NCBI GenBank assembly: GCA_018402665.1
Contig: JAGYIN010000014.1
Location: 1 to 33,131 of the forward strand
From: Schleiferiaceae bacterium
GTDB taxonomy: Bacteria; Bacteroidota; Bacteroidia; Flavobacteriales; Schleiferiaceae
Direction of reading: 5' to 3'
Length of the DNA: 33,131 bases
The notes beneath the pieces are model-generated. The model had not been told where the DNA came from and made no database searches. It worked only from the letters and a program-made list of their open reading frames with translations. Of this stretch, positions 7,171 to 14,986 are shown one piece after another. Within the stretch, counting starts at the first letter, position 1. Each line of letters opens with the position of its first letter. The translations under genes were made by a program, and so were the position numbers.

Positions 7171-8565
7171 ATGAGCGAAGAAAGTTTTAGAGATTCGATA
7201 GCCACTATAAATGCTGAAGGAAAACGAAATAAAATCTTCCCGAAAAAAGTTTCAGGCAGGTTCGCTACCGCTCGTCGGTATGTAGCGTGGTTTCTATTAG
7301 TAGTGTTGTTCACCGCACCTTGGATCAGTATCGGTGGACAACCTATATTTATGATCGATGTGATTGACAGGAAGTTTGTACTCTTGGGTCAGATATTTAG
7401 GCCCGCGGACACCATTATTTTTGTCTTACTGATGATCTCTGGAGTGGTCTCGGTAATTGTCTTTACCGTGGCCTTCGGACGTATTTTTTGCGGTTGGATC
7501 TGTCCACAGACCATTTTCTTGGAACAGGTATATCGTAGAATCGAATATTGGATTGAGGGCGATAGAAACCGGCAATTAAAACTAGATCGACAAAACTGGA
7601 ATTTCGAGAAAATTTGGAAAAAGGGAGTGAAGAACGTATTGTTTTATGCCATAGCCTTTCTGGTATCGAACGTGTTCTTGCAATATTTAGTAGGTGTAGA
7701 TCGATGGAAGTTATTTTTAACGGAAGGGCCTGCGCAACACTTGGGCACATTTAGCTCGATCGTTGTTTTTTCGTTCATCTTTTACTTGGTTTTTGCATGG
7801 TTCAGAGAACAAGCATGCATCGTAGTATGCCCTTACGGCAGACTCCAAGGGGTCCTTCTCGATCGAAATTCATTAGTCATCATTTACGATTGGATTCGAG
7901 GAGAACCTCGGGCTAAAGGCAAACGCAAAACGGAAGAATCACCTAAAGGAGACTGCGTAGATTGTGGACTATGCGTTCAGGTGTGTCCAACCGGGATCGA
8001 TATTCGCAACGGTACACAGCTCGAATGCGTGAACTGTACAGCATGTATCGATATATGTGATAGTGTCATGGAAAAGGTGGGACTGGAGCCTGGTTTGATT
8101 CGTTTTGACAGTACAAATGGGGTAGAGCAAGGCAAGCGTAACATTATGACTCCACGGGTTTGGGCCTATATCGGTGTGATGATTGCCATGATGGGAGTGG
8201 TTATTACTATGCTAGCGACGCGCAGTGAAGTGGAGACCATGGTTATGCGAATGCCGGGTAAACTCTTTGAGAAGAATGGTACTACGATAGAAAACGCGTA
8301 CAACTTTACCGTGATTAACAAAACAGACGCTGCTAAAGCGGTATATCTTGAACTGCTCGAACCTGTTGGAACCATTCGTTTGACTGGCGGTGACTCTATC
8401 AGGATGACCGCTGAAGACATCGTTCACGGAGCAATGATAGTGGCCATAGAACGCGAGGTTCTTGAAGCAGAGAAAACCAAAGTGATTTTCCGAATAACAG
8501 ATAACAAAGGCCATGAGATTGATCGTGTAAAAACGAATTTTTTAGGGCCGTTAGTACGAAAGTAA
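7171..8565 (+). CDS. ccoG: Cbb3 oxidase assembly ferredoxin-like protein CcoG (RdxA/FixG)
   Basis: This 464-residue inner-membrane iron-sulfur protein belongs to the CcoG family, which is linked to copper reduction and cbb3 assembly. It has several membrane helices (about 36-56, 80-102, 155-175, 195-213), a CGWICP motif (Cys107, Cys111), a second CxxxCP pair (Cys216, Cys220), and a dicluster ferredoxin region with Cys262, 265, 268, 272 and Cys286, 289, 292, 296. A further helix (about 346-366) is followed by the Ig-like FixG C-terminal domain. I chose the ATG at 7171 because frame extensions to TTG 7129 or ATG 7153 would run through the terminator hairpin. Confidence 0.93.
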   Translation: MSEESFRDSIATINAEGKRNKIFPKKVSGRFATARRYVAWFLLVVLFTAPWISIGGQPIFMIDVIDRKFVLLGQIFRPADTIIFVLLMISGVVSVIVFTVAFGRIFCGWICPQTIFLEQVYRRIEYWIEGDRNRQLKLDRQNWNFEKIWKKGVKNVLFYAIAFLVSNVFLQYLVGVDRWKLFLTEGPAQHLGTFSSIVVFSFIFYLVFAWFREQACIVVCPYGRLQGVLLDRNSLVIIYDWIRGEPRAKGKRKTEESPKGDCVDCGLCVQVCPTGIDIRNGTQLECVNCTACIDICDSVMEKVGLEPGLIRFDSTNGVEQGKRNIMTPRVWAYIGVMIAMMGVVITMLATRSEVETMVMRMPGKLFEKNGTTIENAYNFTVINKTDAAKAVYLELLEPVGTIRLTGGDSIRMTAEDIVHGAMIVAIEREVLEAEKTKVIFRITDNKGHEIDRVKTNFLGPLVRK

Positions 8566-8566
8566 G

Positions 8567-9010
8567 ATGAGTAAGTTTCGATTTAATTGGGGTTGGGGTA
8601 TTGTAGTGACCATGTTGCTTTTTGTAGCATTAATGGGCTATACGGTCTATCTTACTTTTCAAAATGACTATATTTTAGAGTCGGACACGTATTATCAAGA
8701 CACCCTTGAATATGACAAGGTTATGCAGGCTGAAGTTTTGGGCAATACACTCTTTAAAGACCAATTCTGGAATGCTGACACTCTCGGAAATATTCGCTTG
8801 TCCCTGCCGATGAAAGTAGATTCCGTCCATTGCCTCTTGATTCATCCGGAGAATAGTGCCTTCGACCGCATACTCAACGTATTGCATCAAGAAAATAAGC
8901 TCTTGTTGCGTTTTGAAGAAATTCCGAATGAAGGGATGCTGTGGCGCGTCGAACTCAGCGCATTCATTGGTGCGAATCAGGCATTGCTCAGAAAGCGATG
9001 GAAACACTAG
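8567..9010 (+). CDS. ccoH: FixH/CcoH-like cbb3 assembly protein
   Basis: This 147-residue protein has one N-terminal membrane helix (about 9-29) and a periplasmic domain. Just after the helix is a Tyr/Asp-rich segment like the YY-x-x-x-x-x-Y-D pattern common in FixH. CcoH is a stable partner of the oxidase during assembly. The ATG lies one base after the ccoG stop codon, and the end overlaps the next gene by 13 bp, so the three genes are clearly co-translated. Sequence conservation in the family is low, and the operon position carries much of the call. Confidence 0.85.
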   Translation: MSKFRFNWGWGIVVTMLLFVALMGYTVYLTFQNDYILESDTYYQDTLEYDKVMQAEVLGNTLFKDQFWNADTLGNIRLSLPMKVDSVHCLLIHPENSAFDRILNVLHQENKLLLRFEEIPNEGMLWRVELSAFIGANQALLRKRWKH

Positions 9011-9711
9011 GTCTACTTTCAGGTGCCTTCATTTTAGGCCTTAGCTCCAGTGCTCACTGCAGTCTGATGTGCGGCCCCGTGCAGTCCGCTTGGCTTAGTG
9101 CAACGAGTGCGTTTGCACTAGGTGTCTATCATGTTGGAAGATTGCTAAGCTACGTGCTCATAGCATTAGGCTTCTATTCGCTAGGAAAAGCCGGTATCAT
9201 TTCATTATCCGCGTCAAAGGGCACATTAATGCTTGGAATCAGCCTCATCTTTGGTGCTATGATGTACCTAGCTGTCGAGTATCTGTTGCCGGGTTCATGG
9301 ATGCGTCCCTTACTACGACTCTCGAGCAGGGCAGGTCGACTTCCAGTGGCCCCCCGCTTATTCACTTTCGGTGCAATTAATGGACTACTACCGTGCGGTA
9401 TGGTTTGGATGGCAGCAAGTCTATCCTCACAACTCTCGTCCGTGCTACTTTTACCCGTCCTTATGGGGGCCTTTCTTTTAGGTACCATGCCGGCCTTACT
9501 GGGAGTGGGCGCCTTTAAAAATGCGTTGGTACGATGGGCCTTAAAGTATCCTAACCGTGGCCAATTCCTTCCCACAAAACTCCGCATTCCGCTGCTCATT
9601 TTCTTGCTTGGCATCATCTTCGCCACTCGCGGCTACTATTTCGGCGATCAGCTTCAATCTTCAGGCAACCAAAACGACCCATCTGCAGTCTGCCTTCCTA
9701 TTCCTAACTAA
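8998..9711 (+). CDS. DsbD_2/SafE-like membrane protein of the cbb3 cluster
   Basis: This 237-residue membrane protein belongs to the cytochrome-biogenesis transmembrane family often annotated as sulfite exporter TauE/SafE. It has about six helices, the N-terminal motif HCSLMCGP (His20, Cys21, Met24, Cys25), a YHVGRLLSY segment (44-52), and NGLLPCG (128-134), all typical of the family. The paired His/Cys/Met residues in membrane helices suggest copper or thiol handling for oxidase assembly, but its exact role is not established. The ATG at 8998 is inside the end of ccoH and gives the family's usual start. A frame extension upstream is entirely within ccoH. It is the last gene of the locus before a terminator. 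Confidence 0.85.
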   Translation: METLGLLSGAFILGLSSSAHCSLMCGPVQSAWLSATSAFALGVYHVGRLLSYVLIALGFYSLGKAGIISLSASKGTLMLGISLIFGAMMYLAVEYLLPGSWMRPLLRLSSRAGRLPVAPRLFTFGAINGLLPCGMVWMAASLSSQLSSVLLLPVLMGAFLLGTMPALLGVGAFKNALVRWALKYPNRGQFLPTKLRIPLLIFLLGIIFATRGYYFGDQLQSSGNQNDPSAVCLPIPN

Positions 9712-9743
9712 AAAAGCCCGGACTACAGTGCTGTAATCCGGGC
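9710..9743 (-). terminator. Terminator between convergent cco locus and usp gene
   Basis: GCCCGGACTACAG (9716-9728) pairs with CTGTAATCCGGGC (9731-9743), with one mismatch. On the minus strand it is followed by a run of Ts (9715-9710), making it a good terminator for the stress-protein gene. It can also act on the plus strand after the membrane-protein gene, where the T-run is weak. Confidence 0.8.
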
Positions 9744-9788
9744 CATTTGATCGGTTCTAGGTAGAAAGCAGAGGTATTCCTTGCCTCA

Positions 9789-10559
9789 TTACTCGTGCAA
9801 CACCACTAGAGGGCTGTCGTGTTGCAGTGCGAGACTTTTCGTCGCGCTGCTGTGAAATAAACCTTGTAACAAACTACGTTTGTGGTGCACCGCAACGGTC
9901 AACTGCGGCTGGACAAGGTGTTCTGCGGTTGCCAAACCGCCAGAGAGGTTTTTGTGAAAGACCTTCACTAGATCCAACTCTTCAAAGCGTCCGAAACCGG
10001 CCTCTTGTGGCTCGTTGACTACTTGGACTGCCTGCACATCTGCATCAAGCTCATTTTTGATCGTGCTCCATTCCTTTTTCACACTTTCCGATAGCCCGTG
10101 GCCATCCGTGGCAAAAAGTATATTCTGAATGGGAAATGAAAACTCCGATTTTTCAGGAATCAGGAACACAGGAACATGAAGCGCATTGATAATATGACTT
10201 GCATTTGTGCCTAGCTGATGGTCCAGCCAGTCTTGAACACCATGGGTGGCCATCACCACCCAAATATTGCTTTTGTCGCGGCTAAGGTGCTGAAGTTCTT
10301 CTTTCAAAGGAAAGGCGGTCACTTTGCTTTGACAAGGAATGTGAGCGGGGATGTTTTTTAGGAAATCATCCATGCTCTCCTGTGCATTTTTCGCTAGCAT
10401 CTCGGTTAGGGATCCGGAGAATGTGGCAGAGGTATTAGGAATAGCGTAGCTGTGAACGGGCATGATTCCTGCACCGATCTGTTCTGCAAGACCTAAAGCG
10501 TAGTTCAAAGCATGTTTCGATAATGCACTGAAGTCTACAGGAAGTACGATTGTTTTCAT
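9789..10559 (-). CDS. Tandem-domain universal stress protein (UspA family)
   Basis: This 256-residue cytoplasmic protein has two Usp domains in tandem (about 1-135 and 142-256). Domain 1 has the beta1 motif IVLPVDFS (4-11) and a THG...GT segment resembling the nucleotide-binding loop. Domain 2 starts with ILFATDG and has lost that loop. Such proteins bind ATP or other ligands and help survival under stress or low oxygen. I chose the ATG at 10559, and a TTG 15 bp upstream is less likely. The upstream FNR-like box and promoter fit induction together with the cbb3 operon, which the convergent position beside the cco locus supports. Confidence 0.88.
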   Translation of the reverse strand: MKTIVLPVDFSALSKHALNYALGLAEQIGAGIMPVHSYAIPNTSATFSGSLTEMLAKNAQESMDDFLKNIPAHIPCQSKVTAFPLKEELQHLSRDKSNIWVVMATHGVQDWLDHQLGTNASHIINALHVPVFLIPEKSEFSFPIQNILFATDGHGLSESVKKEWSTIKNELDADVQAVQVVNEPQEAGFGRFEELDLVKVFHKNLSGGLATAEHLVQPQLTVAVHHKRSLLQGLFHSSATKSLALQHDSPLVVLHE

Positions 10560-10590
10560 TTGGCTGTGATGCAATTCAGGTTTATATCCT

Positions 10591-10598
10591 CTAAAGTA
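10591..10598 (-). promoter_or_regulatory. Possible -7 element of the usp promoter
   Basis: The minus strand reads TACTTTAG, matching TAnnTTTG at 5 of 6 fixed positions. It lies 22 bp from the FNR-like box, the same distance as at ccoI, and predicts a 5' leader of about 25 nt. Confidence 0.45.
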
Positions 10599-10620
10599 GC
10601 TTCAAAGCCAAACGAATTCG

Positions 10621-10634
10621 TTGATAATTATCAG
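10621..10634. promoter_or_regulatory. Near-perfect FNR box upstream of the usp gene
   Basis: TTGATaattATCAG matches TTGAT-N4-ATCAA at 9 of 10 positions. Its centre is about 68 bp upstream of the usp ATG, and about 43 bp upstream of the predicted transcript start, a class II activator position. The likely binder is the FNR-type regulator encoded at 582-1286. Confidence 0.65.
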
Positions 10635-10705
10635 TCCGTGAAGGAATTATTCTTTATGTGTCGCACGATTCATCGATTGAAAATACCGTTTTATCTTTTA
10701 GCAAA

Positions 10706-10805
10706 CTGAGGAAGCGTCCTTTTGGTTGAAAACCAAATAAGACAATTGAAAAACGAACCTCTCTGCATAGATAAAGGCCGGCGTTATTTGCCGGTTTTTT
10801 TTTTT
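10706..10805 (+). ncRNA. Candidate intergenic small RNA
   Basis: No protein gene on the plus strand leads into the strong terminator at 10773-10805, so some other transcript probably ends there. A possible -7 element TATCTTTT (10692-10699, 5 of 6 matches) would start an RNA of about 100 nt. It would contain a perfect hairpin, TTTGGTT-GAA-AACCAAA (10721-10737), then a single-stranded stretch, then the terminator hairpin. The 5' end is a guess, since no good -33 element was found. Confidence 0.35.
10773..10805 (+). terminator. Strong intrinsic terminator with no upstream gene
   Basis: CCGGC (10778-10782) pairs with GCCGG (10790-10794), extended by G-T and A-T pairs to about 10 bp, and is followed by 11 Ts (10795-10805). 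It works only on the plus strand. The nearest upstream plus-strand gene ends at 9711 and has its own terminator. Confidence 0.75.
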
Positions 10806-10823
10806 GCTTCAAACAATCTGTTT

Positions 10824-10840
10824 ATGCAACATTGTTGCAT
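10824..10840. promoter_or_regulatory. Inverted-repeat operator, probably for the Fur/Zur-type repressor
   Basis: ATGCAAC-ATT-GTTGCAT is a perfect 7-3-7 inverted repeat just upstream of the -7 element, in the -33 to -7 spacer region where a bound repressor would block transcription. The operon it precedes encodes a Fur-family protein, so autoregulation is the simplest reading. That the site is Zur-specific is inferred. Confidence 0.6.
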
Positions 10841-10846
10841 TTTTAG

Positions 10847-10854
10847 TATATTTG
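10847..10854 (+). promoter_or_regulatory. Perfect -7 element of the metal-uptake operon
   Basis: TATATTTG matches the Bacteroidota TAnnTTTG element exactly. It lies 22 bp before the lipoprotein ATG and 6 bp after the inverted repeat. Confidence 0.6.
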
Positions 10855-10876
10855 ACCTTACTAAAACACATATACG

Positions 10877-11419
10877 ATGAAACAGAAATACGCAATCTTA
10901 CCCATTTTAGTTTTCGCTTTATATTCTTGTGATCCCGTAGAGCCTACAGATCCAAAGGAAGAGGAGTTGATTACGACCGTTTCGGTAGAATTAATTGGCC
11001 CAAATTCAACAGCGGTTCTTTCCTATATAGATCTTGATGGCGATGGTGGTGCAGCCCCCGTTTTTTCTGTTGATTCCTTGGATGTGAATACAGTTTATTC
11101 CGGGAGTATAACTCTATTAAACGAAAGTGAAACGCCCGCTGAGGACATCACGGCTGAGATTTTTGATGAAGCTGATGATCACCAATTTTTCTTCACGAGC
11201 AACGGAGGAACGAACTATTCCTACACTGATCAAGATAATAACGGGTATCCCGTTGGCTTGACTTTTGAACTTACAACGGGCGATCCCGGTACTGAAGAGT
11301 TTACATTTATCTTGAGACATTTACCGGCTAAAGACGCGGACGGTGTGATGGACGGAGATATTACCAATGCTGGAGGAGAGACCGATATCCAGGTGGTCTT
11401 TGATGTCATTGTTCACTAG
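10877..11419 (+). CDS. Lipoprotein partner of a TonB receptor, putative metal binding
   Basis: This 180-residue protein has a lipoprotein signal ending at Cys18 and a short acidic linker, then a beta-rich domain. It belongs to a Flavobacteriia family that I recall being labelled type 1 periplasmic binding fold superfamily protein, though no function is proven. Acidic loops such as DLDGDGG (about 52-58) and the conserved Asp/Gly-rich C-terminal segment (about 150-172) could hold metal ions. It is the first gene of an operon with a TonB receptor (overlapping by 17 bp) and a Fur/Zur-type repressor. It may pass metal to the receptor at the outer membrane. Confidence 0.75.
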   Translation: MKQKYAILPILVFALYSCDPVEPTDPKEEELITTVSVELIGPNSTAVLSYIDLDGDGGAAPVFSVDSLDVNTVYSGSITLLNESETPAEDITAEIFDEADDHQFFFTSNGGTNYSYTDQDNNGYPVGLTFELTTGDPGTEEFTFILRHLPAKDADGVMDGDITNAGGETDIQVVFDVIVH

Positions 11420-13700
11420 GTTCCAACTCCTCGTTTTGATCAGTTTTGGGTGGGTGCTAACCGTGTCTGCCCAAAGTTGTGTCTACACGTTGCAAGGCTC
11501 TGTGTTGGACGCGCATGACCTCCAGCCTATGGAGAACGTGAGTATTTTTGTACAAGAGATCGGTCGTGAAGTTTGGACGAATGATAAAGGTCAATTCGAA
11601 TTTAAGCAACTGTGCAGTGATGAGTACCATTTGGTTATTCAGCATGTAGGGTGTCCTTCACAGCGGCTGCTTCTATCGTTTCATAGCGATACGGCCGTTA
11701 CAATTTTCATGGAGCACCATCAGAACATGCTGCATGAGGTAGATGTACACGATCAACATGATGAGGAATTGGATGATCATAGGTTAGGAAAGATAGCTTT
11801 GGACGAAAATGGTCACAAATCTTTAGCGGCCGCTATAGAATTGGTCCAGGGAGCGAGCATGATTTCGAACGGTTCAGATATCGGCCTCCCCATTTTGCAG
11901 GGGCTTTCTGGAAATCGAGTAGCTATTGTTAACAATGGTTTTGTCCACATGGGGCAGCAATGGGGTGCAGATCATAGTCCTGAAATAGATCTAAATGCAA
12001 CAGGCGAGTTGCGTGTGATTTCCGGATCGGGAACCATAAGATATCCAGGCAGTCATATGGGGAATTTAATACTTCTAGAACCTAATCCCATTCCCTTCGA
12101 TCCGCATCTGCACGGTAGATGGACATCAGTTTTAGAATCAAATGGCCTCGGCACTACTATTAATGCGCAGATTTACAAGGGGTTAAATAATTACCAATGG
12201 CGGTTAGGTACTACATTCAAGAAAATGGGCGATCGCAGGGCACCAGCGTATTTTTTGAACAATACAGGAACACAGCAAAACCACCTTAATGCAGAGTTTC
12301 GGAGACAGTGGAGTTCAGGTGCGGAATGGCAGCTTTATTACACCTATTTCGGTGCAGAATTCGGGATTTTGAGGGGTAGTCATATTGGAAATTTAAGCGA
12401 TCTTAGGGATGCTTTCGATCGTCCCGTTCCGTTTTACACGGATACCATTTTTTCGTATCGCATTGAGTCCCCGCGTCAATCTGTAAACCACCACCAATTA
12501 AAATCTGCCGTAAGTTTAAATCTAACGAGCGGTAAACTAGAGTGGAATACAGCCGTTCAGCGCAACCTTCGTCGAGAGTTTGATGTTCGACGCAACGGTC
12601 GGAGCGATCAACCTGCACTAAGTTTACTACAGTATAATTTTCAGAACGAATTGGTATGGTCAAAGAATCGTGCTTTAGAAATGGGTTACCAATTCTCAGG
12701 AAAGAATAATTGGAACTTACCCGAGACCGGTATTTTGCCGCTACTTCCGAATTATACCTCCTTTACTAATGGCATTTATCTTACGAAAAAACATACCAGA
12801 GGTCCTCTAAAGTTGGAGACTGGAGCGCGTTATGATTTTCAATTGCGAAATGTAGTCCGGTTAACGAATTCGCAGCCTCGGGAGGTCGAGCGTTTTCAGG
12901 ATGTCTATCATAATGTTGCCGTGCTCAGTCGCGCTACAATCATGCTGCATAAAAAATGGCAGCTTTTAGGGGAATTGGCCTATAAACAGCGACCGCCAGA
13001 AATTAACGAGTTGTACTCTTTTGGACTGCATCAAGGCGTAAGTGGAATTGAAGAGGGGTCGATTGATTTGAAGCAAGAAAAGGGATTAAAAGGTGCACTT
13101 CATTTACGCGGACTATTGGGAAAGGACCTGCATGTAGATTTAAATGGCTACGTGCACCAATTCGAAAACTATATTTTTTTACAACCTCAACAAGATTATC
13201 GACTCACTATTCGAGGGGCTTTTCCCGTCTTTACCTATGAGCAATGTGATGCAATCTTATACGGTAGTGACTTAAAGGTGAGTTATATGCTCAGTGGCCG
13301 CTGGAAATTGGAATCGAATTGGTCTTATATTTATGCACGTAACCTCACGGATGCACTCCCACTCAACTTTATCCCTCCATTAAACGGTTCTAATACGGTA
13401 CATTACGAGATTTCTGAATGGCAAAATTGGCGTAATCTTAGACTTTCGATGAATCATCGTTACGTCGCGGAGCAGTGGAATTGGGACCCGAGGCTTGATT
13501 TAGTCGCTCCGCCTCCCGCATACCAACTTTTGAACATTTCATTCGGAGGTACCTTTAAAGGCATAAAAAATGAGCCTCAAATTCGAATAGGTATAGAGAA
13601 TTTAGCTAACGTGAAGTACCGCGATTATTTGAACCGTCAGCGTTATTTTGCAGATGCGACGGGAAGAAACCTCACTTTAAGTTGGCTTCAACATTTTTAA
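11403..13700 (+). CDS. TonB-dependent receptor, probable zinc/metal uptake
   Basis: This 765-residue outer-membrane transporter has a signal peptide (about 1-23), a carboxypeptidase-regulatory-like domain (about 26-105), a His/Asp/Glu-rich segment (about 105-138), a plug domain with GNRVAIVNNGF (170-180) followed by a GQQWGADHSPEID stretch, and a 22-strand-type barrel ending in an aromatic Phe. The His-rich segment before the plug suggests capture of zinc or a similar ion, as in ZnuD-like receptors. I chose the ATG at 11403 because it begins a good signal peptide. The longer frame from 11367 is inside the lipoprotein gene. The stop codon is one base before the repressor ATG, supporting metal-controlled expression. 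Confidence 0.88.
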   Translation: MSLFTRFQLLVLISFGWVLTVSAQSCVYTLQGSVLDAHDLQPMENVSIFVQEIGREVWTNDKGQFEFKQLCSDEYHLVIQHVGCPSQRLLLSFHSDTAVTIFMEHHQNMLHEVDVHDQHDEELDDHRLGKIALDENGHKSLAAAIELVQGASMISNGSDIGLPILQGLSGNRVAIVNNGFVHMGQQWGADHSPEIDLNATGELRVISGSGTIRYPGSHMGNLILLEPNPIPFDPHLHGRWTSVLESNGLGTTINAQIYKGLNNYQWRLGTTFKKMGDRRAPAYFLNNTGTQQNHLNAEFRRQWSSGAEWQLYYTYFGAEFGILRGSHIGNLSDLRDAFDRPVPFYTDTIFSYRIESPRQSVNHHQLKSAVSLNLTSGKLEWNTAVQRNLRREFDVRRNGRSDQPALSLLQYNFQNELVWSKNRALEMGYQFSGKNNWNLPETGILPLLPNYTSFTNGIYLTKKHTRGPLKLETGARYDFQLRNVVRLTNSQPREVERFQDVYHNVAVLSRATIMLHKKWQLLGELAYKQRPPEINELYSFGLHQGVSGIEEGSIDLKQEKGLKGALHLRGLLGKDLHVDLNGYVHQFENYIFLQPQQDYRLTIRGAFPVFTYEQCDAILYGSDLKVSYMLSGRWKLESNWSYIYARNLTDALPLNFIPPLNGSNTVHYEISEWQNWRNLRLSMNHRYVAEQWNWDPRLDLVAPPPAYQLLNISFGGTFKGIKNEPQIRIGIENLANVKYRDYLNRQRYFADATGRNLTLSWLQHF

Positions 13701-13701
13701 A

Positions 13702-14115
13702 ATGACCAGTGAAAAAACACTAAAGCAGTTCAATCTGCGCATTACAAAAATTCGTATCGCGGTATTGGATGCATTAAGCGCATCACCAGCAGCGCTCTCT
13801 TACAGCGTCTTACAGGATGCTTTAAGTGCATTTGATCGTACAACGCTTTACCGTACACTACTCACGTTAACAGACCATGGACTGATCCATAAAGCTTATG
13901 AAGAGAATGGGGAGTCCTACTATGCGCGTTGCTTCGGTTGTACGGGTCAAGATCATCATCACGAGCACCTCCACTTAAAATGTTCTTCTTGCGGCGGTGT
14001 AGAATGCCTAGAAATCTCAGAGGAATTGAAATTGAATTTAGCCCAATTGCCCTTTGAAGAAATCAACATCTCCGCCAAAGGTCCTTGCAGTTCGTGTGCT
14101 ATTCAAGGGGGTTAA
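13702..14115 (+). CDS. zur: Fur-family metal-responsive repressor, Zur-like
   Basis: This 137-residue regulator has an N-terminal winged helix with DRTTLYRTL (45-53), the Fur-family recognition helix, and a C-terminal dimer domain. Cys94, Cys97, Cys129 and Cys132 form the two CxxC pairs of the structural zinc site. The His cluster at 85-91 (HHHEHLH) matches the regulatory metal site. Sequence alone does not firmly separate Zur from Fur. The Zur reading comes from the neighbouring His-rich receptor and absence of siderophore genes. The gene follows the receptor by one base, and its end overlaps the convergent AMP nucleosidase gene by 4 bp. Confidence 0.75.
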   Translation: MTSEKTLKQFNLRITKIRIAVLDALSASPAALSYSVLQDALSAFDRTTLYRTLLTLTDHGLIHKAYEENGESYYARCFGCTGQDHHHEHLHLKCSSCGGVECLEISEELKLNLAQLPFEEINISAKGPCSSCAIQGG

Positions 14116-14882
14116 AAAACCAAATGCTTGATAGTTTCTCCTTTGTTAATGAGCTGCTTCAATGAGTCAATACCAATTTTTACGTGCCTTTCATCGTAAA
14201 GTTTTGAATTCAAAGCATCTTTTTCCAAAGTCTTCACGCCTTCAGGAATCATAGGTTGATCCGTTACAAGCAAGAGCGCACCTGTTGGTATTTTGTTATG
14301 AAACCCGACCGTAAATAAGGTCGCGGTTTCCATGTCTATAGCATAGGCACGAACCTTTTTAAGGTATTTTTTGAATTTACTATCAAACTCCCAAACTCTC
14401 CGGTTTGTTGTGTACACGGTTCCCGTCCAATAATTAATGTTATTATCCCGAATGGTAGTACTTACTGCTTTTTGAAGGGCGAATGAAGGCATTGCAGGAA
14501 CCTCTGGAGGAAAGTAGTCGTTCGATGTTCCTTCTCCGCGAATGGCACCAATAGGTAAGATAAGGTCACCAATGGTATTTCGCTTTTTAAGCCCACCACA
14601 TTTTCCCAAGAACAAGACGGACTTTGGCTTTATAGCACTCAGTAGATCCATTACTGTTGCTGCATTTGGCGAACCCATACCAAAGTTTATTATGGTTATT
14701 CCGTCATGTGTAGCGCTGGTCATGCTTTTACCTCTGCCCTGAATTTCAGCACCTGTGAGCCCAGCGAAAATATCAACATAATGCTGGAAGTTTGTGAGTA
14801 GGATGTAGGCTCCGAACGCGTCTAAAGGAACTCCTGTATAGCGAACGAGCCAATTCGTTACAATCTCTTCTTTTGTTTTCAT
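14112..14882 (-). CDS. amn: AMP nucleosidase
   Basis: This 256-residue enzyme of the PNP/UDP phosphorylase superfamily hydrolyses AMP to adenine and ribose 5-phosphate. Visible motifs are the phosphate/ribose-binding GMGSPNAA (68-75), GKCGG (93-97), and the AIDMETA purine-binding segment near residue 180-190. It corresponds to the C-terminal catalytic part of the long E. coli Amn, and short forms of this length are common in Bacteroidota. It overlaps the repressor gene end by 4 bp and is divergent from the MbnP-like gene, with 104 bp between them. No link to metal handling is evident. Confidence 0.85.
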   Translation of the reverse strand: MKTKEEIVTNWLVRYTGVPLDAFGAYILLTNFQHYVDIFAGLTGAEIQGRGKSMTSATHDGITIINFGMGSPNAATVMDLLSAIKPKSVLFLGKCGGLKKRNTIGDLILPIGAIRGEGTSNDYFPPEVPAMPSFALQKAVSTTIRDNNINYWTGTVYTTNRRVWEFDSKFKKYLKKVRAYAIDMETATLFTVGFHNKIPTGALLLVTDQPMIPEGVKTLEKDALNSKLYDERHVKIGIDSLKQLINKGETIKHLVF

Positions 14883-14986
14883 GTCAAATGGGTTTAGGAC
14901 AAGGGTCGCTCTTGAGAAAAAAGTCTCCTGAAGTACCTCAAGTTACAAAATTCGTACCTTGTTAAAGTAAAAATTCTACCTCGACA

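Larger units (their letters stand above)
10560..10876. other. 317-bp divergent intergenic region rich in signals
   Basis: The region between the usp gene and the metal-uptake operon carries no protein gene. It holds, in order, the usp promoter and FNR box (minus strand), a possible small RNA with its own terminator (plus strand), an inverted-repeat operator and a well-matched -7 promoter for the lipoprotein gene. Confidence 0.7.

Noticed and set aside
8675-9007. 110-residue open frame on the minus strand
   Set aside because: It is antisense to ccoH, which is in a tight operon with overlapping neighbours.
9174-9626. 150-residue open frame on the minus strand
   Set aside because: It lies wholly inside the DsbD_2/SafE-like gene, whose motifs are clear, and the antisense product has no recognisable features.
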